Shown: positions 1-8,791 of the stretch, in pieces | Layout of the letters: the number at the start of each line of letters is the position of its first letter | Position numbering within the stretch: position 1 is the first letter of the stretch | NCBI RefSeq assembly: GCF_012912005.1 | Contig: NZ_JABBEA010000005.1 | Location: forward strand, 186,001-250,000 | DNA: 64,000 nt | Direction: 5' to 3' | DNA from: Paenibacillus sp. SZ31 | GTDB lineage: Bacteria; Bacillota; Bacilli; Paenibacillales; Paenibacillaceae | Translations under genes and position numbers: made by a program | Notes under the pieces: generated by a model | Told to the model about the DNA's origin: nothing | Databases searched by the model: none | Seen by the model: the letters and a program-made list of their open reading frames with translations, nothing else

Positions 1-843
1 AATCTCGATCCGATAGGTTTCGTTGGATTGACGTCCGAATTCTTCCGCTTGTTCAACAGAACCGACCGTCAGCACTTTGCCACTCTCCATGTGAATTCTC
101 ACCAGCTTATGTTCACCCGCAAGTCCTTCCGCTTCTTCCTCACTCTCCGCCACAATTAGGGATAAAGCCAGTGCAGCATAGGGCTCCCGTCCCTGGGAAC
201 GATCGAATTGCTCACGATATACACGGATGGCTTCAAGTGCTACCTCTATATTACTGTTAATGAAAAGTGAAAAGACATAGGGGAGTCCGAGTTCCGCAGC
301 CATGCCCGCACTATCTACACTGGCTCCAAGCACGTACAGCTCTGCTGGACTGCCGGACACAGGGGAAGCAGTGAGCCCCGCAAGTGCATGAGATGGATCT
401 TCATGTGGTTCATTATGAATGTATCGCTTCACCTGAACAATTTTCTCTTTCAGAGATGCAGCTTCCTGAATACCTTCCTGTAACGCCTGTGTCGAACGGG
501 GTAATCCGCCTGGTGCACGACCGATTCCCAGGTCAACTCTTCCTGGTCCGAGCGCTGCGAGTATATTGAAATTTTCGGCGACTTTATATGGGCTGTAATG
601 CTGGAGCATCACCCCGCCAGAGCCCAGTCGAATCCGCTTCGTATGCGCAAGCAAGTGGGAAATGAGTACCTCTGGGGAGGAACCTGCAACATGCCCTGAA
701 TCATGGTGCTCCGATACCCAGAACCGATGGAATCCAAGCTGATCTGCCTGCTGTGCCAGCTCAATCGTGTGCCGAAAAGCATCCACCGCCGTTTCCCCTT
801 CATAGATGGGGGTCTGATCCAAAATGCCAACACGAATACTCAT
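1..843 (-). CDS. Luciferase-like flavin-dependent monooxygenase (LLM class), 3' end beyond window
   Basis: The frame reads from an ATG at 843 through position 1 without a stop, giving 281 N-terminal residues; the C-terminus lies off the left edge. It begins MSIRVGILDQTPI and contains FWVSEHH and LGSGGVMLQHYSPYKVAE, typical of bacterial luciferase-like TIM-barrel enzymes that use reduced FMN. An SD (AAGGAGGAG) lies just upstream. It is the last visible gene of a minus-strand sulfur cluster containing an FMN reductase, and resembles B. subtilis YtmO. I infer a role in C-S bond cleavage of an organosulfur compound; the substrate cannot be read from sequence. Confidence 0.85.
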   Translation of the reverse strand, partial: MSIRVGILDQTPIYEGETAVDAFRHTIELAQQADQLGFHRFWVSEHHDSGHVAGSSPEVLISHLLAHTKRIRLGSGGVMLQHYSPYKVAENFNILAALGPGRVDLGIGRAPGGLPRSTQALQEGIQEAASLKEKIVQVKRYIHNEPHEDPSHALAGLTASPVSGSPAELYVLGASVDSAGMAAELGLPYVFSLFINSNIEVALEAIRVYREQFDRSQGREPYAALALSLIVAESEEEAEGLAGEHKLVRIHMESGKVLTVGSVEQAEEFGRQSNETYRIEI

Positions 844-894
844 ATCCTTCTCCTCCTTGATTGTGCTGAACCTCTGTTCTTGAATCACTATTAA

Positions 895-1010
895 GTTGAA
901 CTGGAGATGTTACACTTTATCACTCCGACTGCAGTACCATCTTCCGATCACGCTTCGCTTCTTCAGATTGGTTCTGCACTCTCCGTTTTGGTGTAAAAGT
1001 CAGATTCAAC
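895..1010. repeat. Long-palindrome element, copy 1 (short form lacking the central stem)
   Basis: The outer arms pair as GTTGAA with TTCAAC and TTACAC with GTGTAA, with further pairing of CTGCAGTACCATCT against AGATTGGTTCTGCA. It carries the family signature CGCTTCGCTTCTTCAG but lacks the TTATCCCC/GGGGATAA core stem of the other copies. It lies 51 bp upstream of the start of the LLM monooxygenase gene. Confidence 0.7.
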
Positions 1011-1020
1011 GTTAGACGCT

Positions 1021-1893
1021 CTATAACTGCCGCAGCAGTTCCCCGAAGGGCTCTGCCAATGGCGAATATTCTTCTTTTAACGTGACGACACTGATCTGCA
1101 ACGATACACCTGCTACCTCATGTACCTGAATGGGGAACAACTCCTGATTCTGCACTTCCTTCTTCACCGTGAGTCCCGGGAGAAAGGCAATGCCTGCCCC
1201 TTGCATAACCAGTTTCTTCGCCGTCTCCGAATTATCGACATGATATGTAATATTCGGCGGATGTTCCAGCGAGTCGAAAGCCCGGTGAATGCGAAGCCAG
1301 TCCAGTGAACCACATTCGAAAAAGACCAGTTGCTCATTCCGGATTGCCTCCATGCTGACATGGCCGCTTTCAATGAATGGATGTCCTTTGTACACATAGA
1401 GCTGGATCGGATCTTCATAAAAAGCAACCGTACGGATCGCAGGATGCATGACCTTGCGCACAAAAGCAAGATCGATCTCCTGACCAAGCAGTTTGGCAAT
1501 CAGCTGATCCGTCGTTGCTGTAGTCAATTTGATGTTAATTTCGGGGTAAGCATCTTTGATCTTGGGTAGAAAATCGGGAATGACATAATTGGATACCGAT
1601 ACTGTACTACCGAGCCGAAGCGCATCCGGTGTTGATCGCCGTTGCTGAATCTTCTGCTTGCCCTTCTGAATCACTTGCAGCACTTGTTGCGCATATGGCA
1701 GGAATTTCCGCCCTTCCTCTGTCAGCACAATTTGCTTGCCAAGCCGATCAAACAACTTACAACCCAGCTCCCTTTCCAGTGACTGAATGCGAGCTGTGAC
1801 CGAAGGTTGGGACAAGAAGAGTACTTCGGCAGCCTTATTGAAGCTTCCATAATGATTGATATATACAAATGCTTCAATGTTCTCGATATTCAT
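1021..1893 (-). CDS. LysR-type transcriptional regulator of the sulfur cluster (YtlI/CysL-like)
   Basis: The protein has 290 aa. The ATG at 1893 is preceded by GGAGG; a GTG six codons upstream is less well placed. The N-terminal winged helix (MNIENIEAFVYINHYGSF, FLSQPSVTARIQSLE) is followed by a type-2 periplasmic-binding-fold effector domain from about residue 90. It sits between the FMN reductase and the LLM monooxygenase on the same strand. LysR proteins of this sort control sulfur operons in Bacillus (YtlI, CysL), so it is the likely local regulator. Its effector is unknown. Confidence 0.85.
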   Translation of the reverse strand: MNIENIEAFVYINHYGSFNKAAEVLFLSQPSVTARIQSLERELGCKLFDRLGKQIVLTEEGRKFLPYAQQVLQVIQKGKQKIQQRRSTPDALRLGSTVSVSNYVIPDFLPKIKDAYPEINIKLTTATTDQLIAKLLGQEIDLAFVRKVMHPAIRTVAFYEDPIQLYVYKGHPFIESGHVSMEAIRNEQLVFFECGSLDWLRIHRAFDSLEHPPNITYHVDNSETAKKLVMQGAGIAFLPGLTVKKEVQNQELFPIQVHEVAGVSLQISVVTLKEEYSPLAEPFGELLRQL

Positions 1894-1962
1894 GAGCGCC
1901 TCCGTATCCACGTCCGCAGACGTTTGACCTTATATCTATTTAACCGATAAATTTACTAGGTT

Positions 1963-2511
1963 TTATGATATCTTAATCCCATCCTTTTCCAGTGTCAATA
2001 TCAATTCATCCAAGGAACGATCCAGACGTGTAGTAATATCCGCCGAGAGTACAAACTTTCCATCATCCAGTCGTTCAATCCCCTGATCCACAGCGTATAC
2101 CCCACCCAGGATATGTCTTCCACCAAGGGCTGCCAGAACAGGCTTCAATGCATAATCAATAGCGAGTAGATGAGCAATGGAGCCACCAATGACAAGTGGA
2201 AGTGTCAACTTGCCCCGCAACCCTTCTTGTGGAATCAGATCCAGGAACAGCTTAAGCACGCCGGAGTACGATGCCTTATATACCGGTGTAGCTACAATAA
2301 CGGCATCCGCCGCTTCAACAACAGCCAGTGCATCACGAATGGACGAGCTGTCGAATCGGGCTTGCACCAGATCCTCAGCAGGCAGATCCACGACGTGAAT
2401 AACTTCAACCGTAATGCCTGCCTCCGTTAATTTTTGGCTAGTGTAATCCGTCAGACCTGTCAAACGCGAACGTTTGGATGGTGATCCTGCAATAATGACA
2501 ACATGTGACAT
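1963..2511 (-). CDS. NADPH-dependent FMN reductase, SsuE-like
   Basis: The protein has 182 aa from the ATG at 2511, which follows an AAGGAGG box. An in-frame extension upstream has no SD and is not used. The flavodoxin-like fold starts VVIIAGSPSKRSRLTGL (FMN phosphate loop) and contains VIVATPVYKASYSGVLK, typical of the SsuE/MsuE family. These enzymes supply reduced FMN to two-component monooxygenases. The two LLM monooxygenases in the same cluster are the obvious partners. It is cytoplasmic. Confidence 0.88.
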   Translation of the reverse strand: MSHVVIIAGSPSKRSRLTGLTDYTSQKLTEAGITVEVIHVVDLPAEDLVQARFDSSSIRDALAVVEAADAVIVATPVYKASYSGVLKLFLDLIPQEGLRGKLTLPLVIGGSIAHLLAIDYALKPVLAALGGRHILGGVYAVDQGIERLDDGKFVLSADITTRLDRSLDELILTLEKDGIKIS

Positions 2512-2540
2512 GAATTTCTCCTCCTTGGAATAGCGGTTTG

Positions 2541-2618
2541 GGCGTGCCTGAAAACTCCGAAGGAAGCAGATTTTGCCGAATTTTCGTTCCAAGCCAGGAA
2601 GTTTTCCGCAGGCGTGCC
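2541..2618. repeat. Imperfect inverted repeat in the gap between the permease and FMN reductase genes
   Basis: GGCGTGCCTG followed by AAAACTCC is mirrored about 60 bp on by GGAAGTTTTCC then GCAGGCGTGCC. A neighbouring GGCACGTC can pair with the same GGCGTGCC word. The 187-bp gap holds no gene. This could be an mRNA-processing or partial-termination structure inside the operon; no function can be assigned. Confidence 0.4.
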
Positions 2619-2698
2619 GGGGCACGTCAAGGGAAAGTGACGCAGCATGGGGCGAAAAGGCGGTAAAAGATGCACTTCAGCGAGTTTTGAGACACGTC

Positions 2699-3613
2699 CT
2701 AGGCCGCTCCTTTTACTTTGGGGTCCAACCGATCGCGAATATCGTCTCCAATCAGATTAACCGCCAGTACAAACAACGTGATCGCCAGCCCTGGGAACGT
2801 ACAGATCCACCAGGCAACCGTCAGATAACCTCTACCTTGTGAGAGCAATGCGCCCCAATCCGGAATTTCCTTCAACACCCCAAGTCCCAGAAAACTGAGT
2901 CCGGAGCCCGTAAGGATCGATGTCCCTACGCCCAACGTAGCCATGACCAGCAGGGGTGACAATGAATGTGGCAGTACATGTTTCCAGAAAATACGTGTAT
3001 TGGAACCGCCCAGTGAACGTGTCGCTGTAATGAAAGGTAGACCTTTGACCGATATGACCTGCCCACGCATCACCCGTGCGTACCCCGGAATCGAGGAAAC
3101 CGCAACAGCCAGTGCAATGTTCATCAGTCCTGGCCCGAGAGCAGCTGCAACAGACAACGCCAGGAGCACGCCGGGTACAGCCATCAGAATATCGACGGCA
3201 CGCATGGTGATGGTATCCACAATTCCTCCGGCATAACCGGAGATAATACCAAGCGCACTGCCCACAATGCCGCCCACAAGCACCGAAGCAAATCCAATGA
3301 GCAGCGAATCCCTGCTTCCATGCACAACCACACTGAAGATATCCCTGCCAAAATAGTCCGTCCCGAACAGGTGCGCAGCAGAAGGAGCCTGCAGGATAAC
3401 ATCCGTCATCATCTGAGTTGGATCATAAGGAGCAATCCAGCCTGGTACAATCGCACATGCCACGGTAAACACCACCACCAGCAATGCTGCATAAAAGAAT
3501 AATCGGGATACCGCGAATGAGACGCGATAGCGCCAAGGGCGGCGATTCCACAGACGTATACGTCCTACGCCCGCCCATGCTTTTTTGTCACCAGCCAAAG
3601 GTTTCATGCTCAT
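2699..3613 (-). CDS. ABC transporter permease, DppC/NikC family
   Basis: The protein has 304 aa from the ATG at 3613, with GGAGGAG nine bases upstream; the TTG three codons earlier is less likely. A cytoplasmic N-terminus is followed by about six membrane segments. The binding-protein-dependent permease (EAA-type) loop is near DLLVMATLGVGTS..., and the NLIGDDIRDRLDPK tail is typical of the DppC/OppC subunit. It forms the translocation pore with the permease 60 bp upstream and is fed by the lipoprotein at 4829-6472. No ATPase gene lies between 1 and 8.6 kb, so the energising subunits are outside the window or supplied from elsewhere. Confidence 0.9.
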   Translation of the reverse strand: MSMKPLAGDKKAWAGVGRIRLWNRRPWRYRVSFAVSRLFFYAALLVVVFTVACAIVPGWIAPYDPTQMMTDVILQAPSAAHLFGTDYFGRDIFSVVVHGSRDSLLIGFASVLVGGIVGSALGIISGYAGGIVDTITMRAVDILMAVPGVLLALSVAAALGPGLMNIALAVAVSSIPGYARVMRGQVISVKGLPFITATRSLGGSNTRIFWKHVLPHSLSPLLVMATLGVGTSILTGSGLSFLGLGVLKEIPDWGALLSQGRGYLTVAWWICTFPGLAITLFVLAVNLIGDDIRDRLDPKVKGAA

Positions 3614-3673
3614 GAGCAACAACTCCTCCTTCCATACTCCGCGTCAGGACACTTCTGACTGTTCCAGCTGTCG

Positions 3674-4606
3674 TCATGTTCGGACAGCACGCCGAACCCG
3701 GGGATCAATGTACGAATACGAGATGTCCACCAGCAAGTTCAAGACGACATAGATAATGGATGTAAAGAAAACAACGCCTTGCACCACTGGCAGATCCTTG
3801 GCCATTAGCGCATCCGCAATAATCCGGCCGATTCCTTGTCTGGAGAAGACGGTCTCCACCACAACCGTTCCTGCAAGCAGATCACCGATCAGCATGCCAA
3901 TTACTGTTACGGCAGGAATCAGCGCATTACGCAGCGCATGGCCATACATGATAGCTCGCTCCGAAAGTCCTTTGGCCCGTAACGCTACGATAAACGGTTC
4001 ATTGATCACTTCCAGCATGCTGTTACGCACCATCCGTACGATAAATCCTGCACCAACGAGTCCCAGCGTGGCTGCAGGAAGAACCAGTGAGCTGAATCCG
4101 TCGGAACCCATCGCCGGGAACCAGCCAAGCTGTACCGAAAATAACAGGATGAGCAGTATTCCCGTCCAGAAGGTTGGCATCGAAATGCCGAACAGTCCAA
4201 CAAGCCGGGCCACGAAATCAATCACGCCATTGCGATGAATCGCAGACAATACACCGAGTGTAATTCCAATCGTGATGGCAATGATGGAGCTGAGTGCGGT
4301 CAAAGCCAGTGTCGCTGGAAAATGTTCCAGTATTTTTGGCAAAACCGGATCCGAATTGATCATCGATTTACCGAAATCTCCACGCAGCATATCACCGAAA
4401 TAGTTCGCAAACTGGATGTAAAACGGCTGATCCAGTCCAAGCTGAACCCGCAGATTCTCGATCATCTCCGGGGTAGCCGAGGACGGGTCCAGCATGAGCA
4501 GAACCGGATCACCCGGCAGGAGATACATGATGCAGTACACCAGCACCGAAGCTCCGAATATAACCAGAAGCGATGTTGCGAGTCGTGACAGTATCGTATG
4601 AACCAT
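3674..4606 (-). CDS. ABC transporter permease, DppB/NikB family
   Basis: The protein has 310 aa, with AAGGAGA ahead of the ATG. It has the DppB-type opening (first membrane segment then YLLPGDPVLLMLDP), six predicted membrane segments and the loop ALRAKGLSERAIMYGHALRN, the EAA motif that docks the ATPase. The end SYSYIDPRVRR is characteristic of this subunit. It partners the downstream DppC-type permease. The family transports peptides, nickel, glutathione or opines. In this sulfur context an organosulfur ligand is plausible but inferred. Confidence 0.9.
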   Translation of the reverse strand: MVHTILSRLATSLLVIFGASVLVYCIMYLLPGDPVLLMLDPSSATPEMIENLRVQLGLDQPFYIQFANYFGDMLRGDFGKSMINSDPVLPKILEHFPATLALTALSSIIAITIGITLGVLSAIHRNGVIDFVARLVGLFGISMPTFWTGILLILLFSVQLGWFPAMGSDGFSSLVLPAATLGLVGAGFIVRMVRNSMLEVINEPFIVALRAKGLSERAIMYGHALRNALIPAVTVIGMLIGDLLAGTVVVETVFSRQGIGRIIADALMAKDLPVVQGVVFFTSIIYVVLNLLVDISYSYIDPRVRRAVRT

Positions 4607-4647
4607 ACCGGGATATCTCCTTCCTGAATCTGGATTGGCCGTTCCTA

Positions 4648-4831
4648 TAGTGCGTGTTCAAAAAGACCAGTTTTCAGTACCGAGAAGATGGAATGAAGCT
4701 AGAAATGGAGTAGCGGAGCGTAGGAAACTACGTGAGCAACGGACATTTCGGCTGAATTTCATATTCGATGCTGATCATGCCATTAGGCATGACTCGTAAT
4801 CAAAAGTGGACTTTTTGAACAACCTCTGTTA
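4648..4831. mobile_element. MITE-like element, copy A
   Basis: This 184-bp non-coding segment matches 49452-49637 almost throughout. Its ends form imperfect terminal inverted repeats (TGTTCAAAAAG...CTTTTTGAACA, extending about 27 bp). The right end supplies the TAA stop codon of the ABC binding-protein gene. There is no ORF inside, so any movement would need a transposase in trans. Confidence 0.65.
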
Positions 4832-6472
4832 GGGCTGAATGCGAGCATCGTTAAAGAGTGGATAACCCAGTGAATCGAACTTGATACCCTCGACCTTTTT
4901 TGATGCTGCGACGGTATACGGGAATACATAGATCGGTAGAATTACCGCTTGCTCAATCAGGTATTGTTGAATCTGATTGTAGATCTCGACACGTTTATCC
5001 GCGTCACTCTCAACGGCCCCCTGCTCCAGCAGTTCATCGATCTTCGGATCAGACAAACCGGATAAGGTCGGACGCTGGCCCTCTGCACTCGTATGATAGA
5101 AAGCGTACAAGGCATTGGGATCAGAATTGACCTGACTGTTGCCATAGAGATCATAATCCCAGTTCTGATAGATGACCGTTGCTACGTCTTTGGTAATTTC
5201 CACTTCAACAGCGATGCCTACCTGTTTCAGCTGTTGCTGGATAATGGCGGCAATGTCATTGCGTTTCTCCCGATTGGGCGAACCATCGACATAACGTAGG
5301 GTCAACTTCTGGCCATCTTTGGCACGAATGCCGTCAGCGCCTTTCACCCAACCTTGTTCATCGAGCAGCTGATTGGCTTTGTTGATGTCCGGGTTGATGC
5401 TTCCTTCCAGCGATGCATTGTAACCCAGGATTCCAGGAGACAGTGCGGACCACGCACGTTCGTAGTTGCCCAGATACAATGTTTTGACAATCGATTCCAC
5501 ATCTACAGCGGATTGTACTGCCTGCCTTACTTTCACATCATCCCAAGGCGCTTTGCGCAGATTGAAAAAGAGTGTGTACGGCAGTCCAACCGTATTGGCC
5601 TGTAGCAATTGCTGGTTCGGATCGTTTTTCAATGCAGCGATATTCTGCGGTGGAACGGTCTCGGCAGCGAGTACCTGACCACTTTGTACACTTCCGATGC
5701 GTGTCGCTTCTTCTGGTACAATTTTGAATGTGATCGTATCCACATGTGGTGCAGCTTTATTTTCAACCGTCTCAGGTCCCCAGTTGTAATCCTTGTTCTT
5801 GGCAACGACGATATCCGCATTTTCATCCCATTTCACAAAGGTATACGGACCTGTGCCCACCGGATTTTTACCCAGCTGGTCGCCATATTTTTGGGCAGCT
5901 GTAGGGGATACGATCCCCAGAAGCGCCTGGCTCAAGTTGCCAAGAAAGGCTTGCGATGGCGATTCCAGATTTACCTTAATGGTATATTCATCAATGACTT
6001 CGGAGGAGCTGTAGGGTCTAATCAGGGCAAGGGAATTGGCAGCTTTGGTAGCCGGATCAATCACCCGGTCCAGATTGTATTTCACGGCTTCCGCATTAAA
6101 CGGTGTGCCATCGTGGAACTTCACACCTTCACGCAGCTTGAACGTATAACTCTTGCCATCCTCCGATACGCTCCATTCCGTGGCGAGCCAAGGTTTGATG
6201 GAACCGTCCGGCAACTGTACTACCAGATTGTCGTAGATCGTCCGGATGGCACGTACCGTTACGGCAAGCCCACTGCGATGAGGGTCCAGCGTATCCGGTG
6301 AGGTCGCGAGTGCAAAAGTCAGGTTGCCTCCTTCAGCTTGCCCGGCCTGATCCCCGCCCGAAGCCTGTGCTGCACCGTTCGTGCTGCCTCCCGCCGCTCC
6401 GCAACCGGATAATACCATCACCAATACTGCTGCCAATGCCATATATTTCATCCATGAGATAGACCTGTTCAT
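4829..6472 (-). CDS. ABC transporter substrate-binding lipoprotein, family 5 (DppA/OppA-like)
   Basis: The protein has 547 aa with a lipoprotein signal peptide ending LVMVLSGC (acylated Cys about residue 24) and a Ser/Gly-rich linker. The SBP family 5 domain contains TSPDTLDPHRSGLAVTVR, the YTFKLREGVKFHDGTPFNAE signature and GTGPYTFVKW. The start is supported by a GGGGGAAG box. It is the extracytoplasmic receptor for the two permeases downstream. The stop codon lies inside a MITE-like element (4648-4831). The ligand is unknown; peptides, glutathione and nickel are all bound by relatives. Confidence 0.92.
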   Translation of the reverse strand: MNRSISWMKYMALAAVLVMVLSGCGAAGGSTNGAAQASGGDQAGQAEGGNLTFALATSPDTLDPHRSGLAVTVRAIRTIYDNLVVQLPDGSIKPWLATEWSVSEDGKSYTFKLREGVKFHDGTPFNAEAVKYNLDRVIDPATKAANSLALIRPYSSSEVIDEYTIKVNLESPSQAFLGNLSQALLGIVSPTAAQKYGDQLGKNPVGTGPYTFVKWDENADIVVAKNKDYNWGPETVENKAAPHVDTITFKIVPEEATRIGSVQSGQVLAAETVPPQNIAALKNDPNQQLLQANTVGLPYTLFFNLRKAPWDDVKVRQAVQSAVDVESIVKTLYLGNYERAWSALSPGILGYNASLEGSINPDINKANQLLDEQGWVKGADGIRAKDGQKLTLRYVDGSPNREKRNDIAAIIQQQLKQVGIAVEVEITKDVATVIYQNWDYDLYGNSQVNSDPNALYAFYHTSAEGQRPTLSGLSDPKIDELLEQGAVESDADKRVEIYNQIQQYLIEQAVILPIYVFPYTVAASKKVEGIKFDSLGYPLFNDARIQP

Positions 6473-6535
6473 ATCGCTTCCCCCTCTGTGTATACAGGTG
6501 TCATTAAATTGATGTTTATACCAATACTTGATATA

Positions 6536-6546
6536 TCCTATGAGTT
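6536..6546 (-). promoter_or_regulatory. Shared 11-bp motif upstream of the ABC binding-protein gene
   Basis: AACTCATAGGA on the minus strand is identical to a motif upstream of the DmoA/NtaA-type monooxygenase gene (8085-8095). Both lie in leaders of genes in this cluster, about 65-100 bp from the start codon. A shared operator for a sulfur regulator (LysR or CymR type) is an inference. Confidence 0.35.
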
Positions 6547-6644
6547 AAGTCGGTTTTAAAATAGTGCGAGACGTAGTAAATGACTTTATTACCGGTTGGA
6601 GAAAACAGCCAGACAAAATCAGATGCTCGTTCGCTCCCTATCCG

Positions 6645-7994
6645 TTATGCCAAATCAGATACGACTTGCTCCTTCGCAGCCGTATAACGGTTAACCGGAA
6701 TCTGCACCCCAAGGTTCCCTCGCAATGTATCGTGTTCATAGTCCGTACGATACAGGCCGCGCTCTTGCAGTATTGGAACAACCAGTTCCACAAAATCAGA
6801 CAATCCACTTGGCAGCTCCGAAGCAATAATGAAGCCATCCGCCGCTTCCGTCTCGAACCATTCCTGAATCTTGTCAGCAACCTGCTCTGGTGTGCCCAGG
6901 AATTTGCTGCGCGGTGTCGCTGCTCGCAGAGCCACTTCACGCAACGTCAATCCTTGCTCCTTGGCATCCTTCTTGATCTTGTCCGTGCCACTGCGGAAAC
7001 TGTTACTTCCAATGCCATTCAGCTCCGGGAAAGGCTCATCCAGTGGATATTGGGAGAAATCATGATGTTCGAAGAACCGTCCCAGGTAATCCAGTGCTTT
7101 GTCGATGGTGACCAAGCTTGCGATCTCCTGATATTTCTGTTCAGCTTCCTCTTCGGTCTGTCCAACAATGGGATTGATGCCTGGCAGAATAACAATATCC
7201 TGTGAAGAACGCCCATAGGAAGCCGCCCGCGTTTTCACATCCTTATAGAATGCCTGTGCATCTTCAATCGTATCGTGTCCGGTAAAGACAGCATCCGCTT
7301 CTTGTGCTGCCAGCGTTTTGCCATCTTCCGATGAACCTGCCTGGAAAATCACCGGCTGTCCTTGCCGTGAACGGGCAATATTGAGCGGACCTTGTACGGA
7401 GAAAAACTCTCCTTCATGATTAAGCGTGTGCAGTTTGGATGGGTCGAAGAATACACCACTCTCTTTGTCTCTTACAAAGGCATCATCTTCCCAAGAATCC
7501 CACAATCCTTTGGTTACCTGCAGATATTCCGTTGCAATACGGTAACGTTCCGGATGCGTAGGGTGATTGCTCTTACTGTAGTTCTTCGCTGTACCTTCGA
7601 GCGGAGAGGTTACTACGTTCCAGCCTGCACGGCCATCACTGATCTGATCGAGGGAACCGAACTGTCTGGCTACGGTGAAGGGATCACTGTAGGATGTCGA
7701 GAGGGTACCCACCAATCCAATCCGTGAAGTAACGGCAGCCAAGGCGGATAGAATACTGATCGGTTCGAAGCGATTCAGGAAATGGGGAATGGATTTCTCG
7801 GTAATATACAGACCGTCTGCAATAAAAACCAGATCGAACTTGCCTTCTTCGGCTTTCAATGTCTGACGCTTGTAGAACTCAAAGTTAACACTGGCATCTG
7901 CCAGAACTTCCGGGTGTCTCCATGTGGTATTGCTTCCTCCAACGCCGTGTACAATAGCTCCGAATTTCAAACTGCGTTTCGCTGTCATGTGCAT
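6645..7994 (-). CDS. FMN-dependent monooxygenase, NtaA/SnaA/DszA/DmoA family (YtnJ-like)
   Basis: The protein has 449 aa. It starts at ATG 7994, or at a second ATG two codons on (7988) that is better spaced from AAGGAAGG. It begins [15 protein letters not shown] and contains [43 protein letters not shown] and QAGSSEDG, all standard for this luciferase-like subfamily. Relatives oxidise organosulfur or aminopolycarboxylate compounds with FMNH2 from a separate reductase, here probably the gene at 1963-2511. The neighbouring glutaredoxin-like gene mirrors the Bacillus ytnI-ytnJ pair. It has its own promoter (8117-8145). Confidence 0.9.
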   Translation of the reverse strand: MHMTAKRSLKFGAIVHGVGGSNTTWRHPEVLADASVNFEFYKRQTLKAEEGKFDLVFIADGLYITEKSIPHFLNRFEPISILSALAAVTSRIGLVGTLSTSYSDPFTVARQFGSLDQISDGRAGWNVVTSPLEGTAKNYSKSNHPTHPERYRIATEYLQVTKGLWDSWEDDAFVRDKESGVFFDPSKLHTLNHEGEFFSVQGPLNIARSRQGQPVIFQAGSSEDGKTLAAQEADAVFTGHDTIEDAQAFYKDVKTRAASYGRSSQDIVILPGINPIVGQTEEEAEQKYQEIASLVTIDKALDYLGRFFEHHDFSQYPLDEPFPELNGIGSNSFRSGTDKIKKDAKEQGLTLREVALRAATPRSKFLGTPEQVADKIQEWFETEAADGFIIASELPSGLSDFVELVVPILQERGLYRTDYEHDTLRGNLGVQIPVNRYTAAKEQVVSDLA

Positions 7995-8071
7995 TCCGCC
8001 TTCCTTGGATTAAAATCTTCAAAAGAACTATCAAGGGCCACTTTGAACTGATTACGTATGCGAAACAACTT

Positions 8072-8095
8072 AATAGTTAACTATTCCTATGAGTT
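8072..8095 (-). promoter_or_regulatory. Candidate operator: 14-bp palindrome plus shared motif
   Basis: AATAGTTAACTATT (8072-8085) is a perfect palindrome abutting AACTCATAGGA on the minus strand. It begins about 20 bp downstream of the -10 box at 8117-8122, where a repressor would block transcription. The second element recurs at 6536-6546. Confidence 0.4.
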
Positions 8096-8116
8096 TGGTT
8101 TGTTTTAATTCCACAA

Positions 8117-8145
8117 ATCTTATCACTGCCCCGTAAAAGGGTCAA
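8117..8145 (-). promoter_or_regulatory. Sigma-A promoter for the YtnJ-like monooxygenase gene
   Basis: On the minus strand, TTGACC (8145-8140) is followed after 17 bp by TAAGAT (8122-8117), a good match to the vegetative consensus. The remainder of the 317-bp gap (7995-8311) holds only the operator candidate at 8072-8095 and no gene. Confidence 0.65.
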
Positions 8146-8311
8146 CAGCGCGACTAATAGATTTTTTCTATATGAGTATTGAAGATGTGAATGAGAACCA
8201 TTTACATCTCATCAAGCGTTGAGTTATGAACGTTCCGGCTGCTGCACAAATGCGATCTTGCATCATGCATCAGCCGGAACGGCTTGCTCCAAAGGTATAT
8301 ATCGACTCCCG

Positions 8312-8590
8312 TTAGACCGCTGCCGCTTCGTCCGCTCGTGCCAGAAGTTCAGCCAGCTTCTCCAGATCAGGTTCCAGCAAGGCTTCAAACTTGCCGTCCC
8401 CTCCTACTTCAATGACAGGTACATGCCGAATGCCATATTTTGCTTCAAGTACATCTCGCAGCACGTCATTACCCTGCACTTCAATGTTCTCGAAAGGCTG
8501 GTTTCGCTCTGTCAGAAATGCTTTTACTTCCCCGCAAAAATGACAGCCTGTTTTGCTCCACAGCACGACTTTTTGGGTTGATGATGACAT
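8312..8590 (-). CDS. Glutaredoxin-like thiol protein (YtnI-like)
   Basis: The protein has 92 aa. The ATG at 8590 is seven bases from AGGAGGT; the ATG two codons upstream is too close to that box. It has a thioredoxin-fold glutaredoxin with the redox pair in SKTGCHFCGEVKAF (CxxC) and the cis-proline loop RHVPVIEV. It heads the sulfur cluster and precedes a YtnJ-like monooxygenase, as ytnI does in Bacillus. It probably keeps a thiol intermediate or partner enzyme reduced. Confidence 0.85.
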   Translation of the reverse strand: MSSSTQKVVLWSKTGCHFCGEVKAFLTERNQPFENIEVQGNDVLRDVLEAKYGIRHVPVIEVGGDGKFEALLEPDLEKLAELLARADEAAAV

Positions 8591-8691
8591 CGACATACCT
8601 CCTGGTTGGTTTTAAAATTAAGATCTGAGCGATGGATGACGAATGCCCTAGACCTTCAATTCCCATCTGTTAAATAAGAATTATGGCTATA

Positions 8692-8720
8692 AATGTACTC
8701 CTGCACCCTTCAGGCGTCAA
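8692..8720 (-). promoter_or_regulatory. Sigma-A promoter for the glutaredoxin-like gene
   Basis: On the minus strand, TTGACG (8720-8715), a 17-bp spacer, and TACATT (8697-8692). The leader is about 100 nt. No S-box, T-box or other riboswitch core was recognised in it. Confidence 0.5.
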
Positions 8721-8791
8721 TGGATCTGCTAATAGAATAAACCTATAGCTAAATAGAAAGATTAAATTTTAAATTTGAAAGATGAATGATT

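Noticed and set aside
5609..6301. Plus-strand frame of 230 codons inside the ABC binding-protein gene
   Set aside because: It is a shadow of a well-supported gene on the other strand.
8591..8791. S-box or T-box leader of the sulfur cluster
   Set aside because: No conserved SAM-I riboswitch core or T-box sequence was found.
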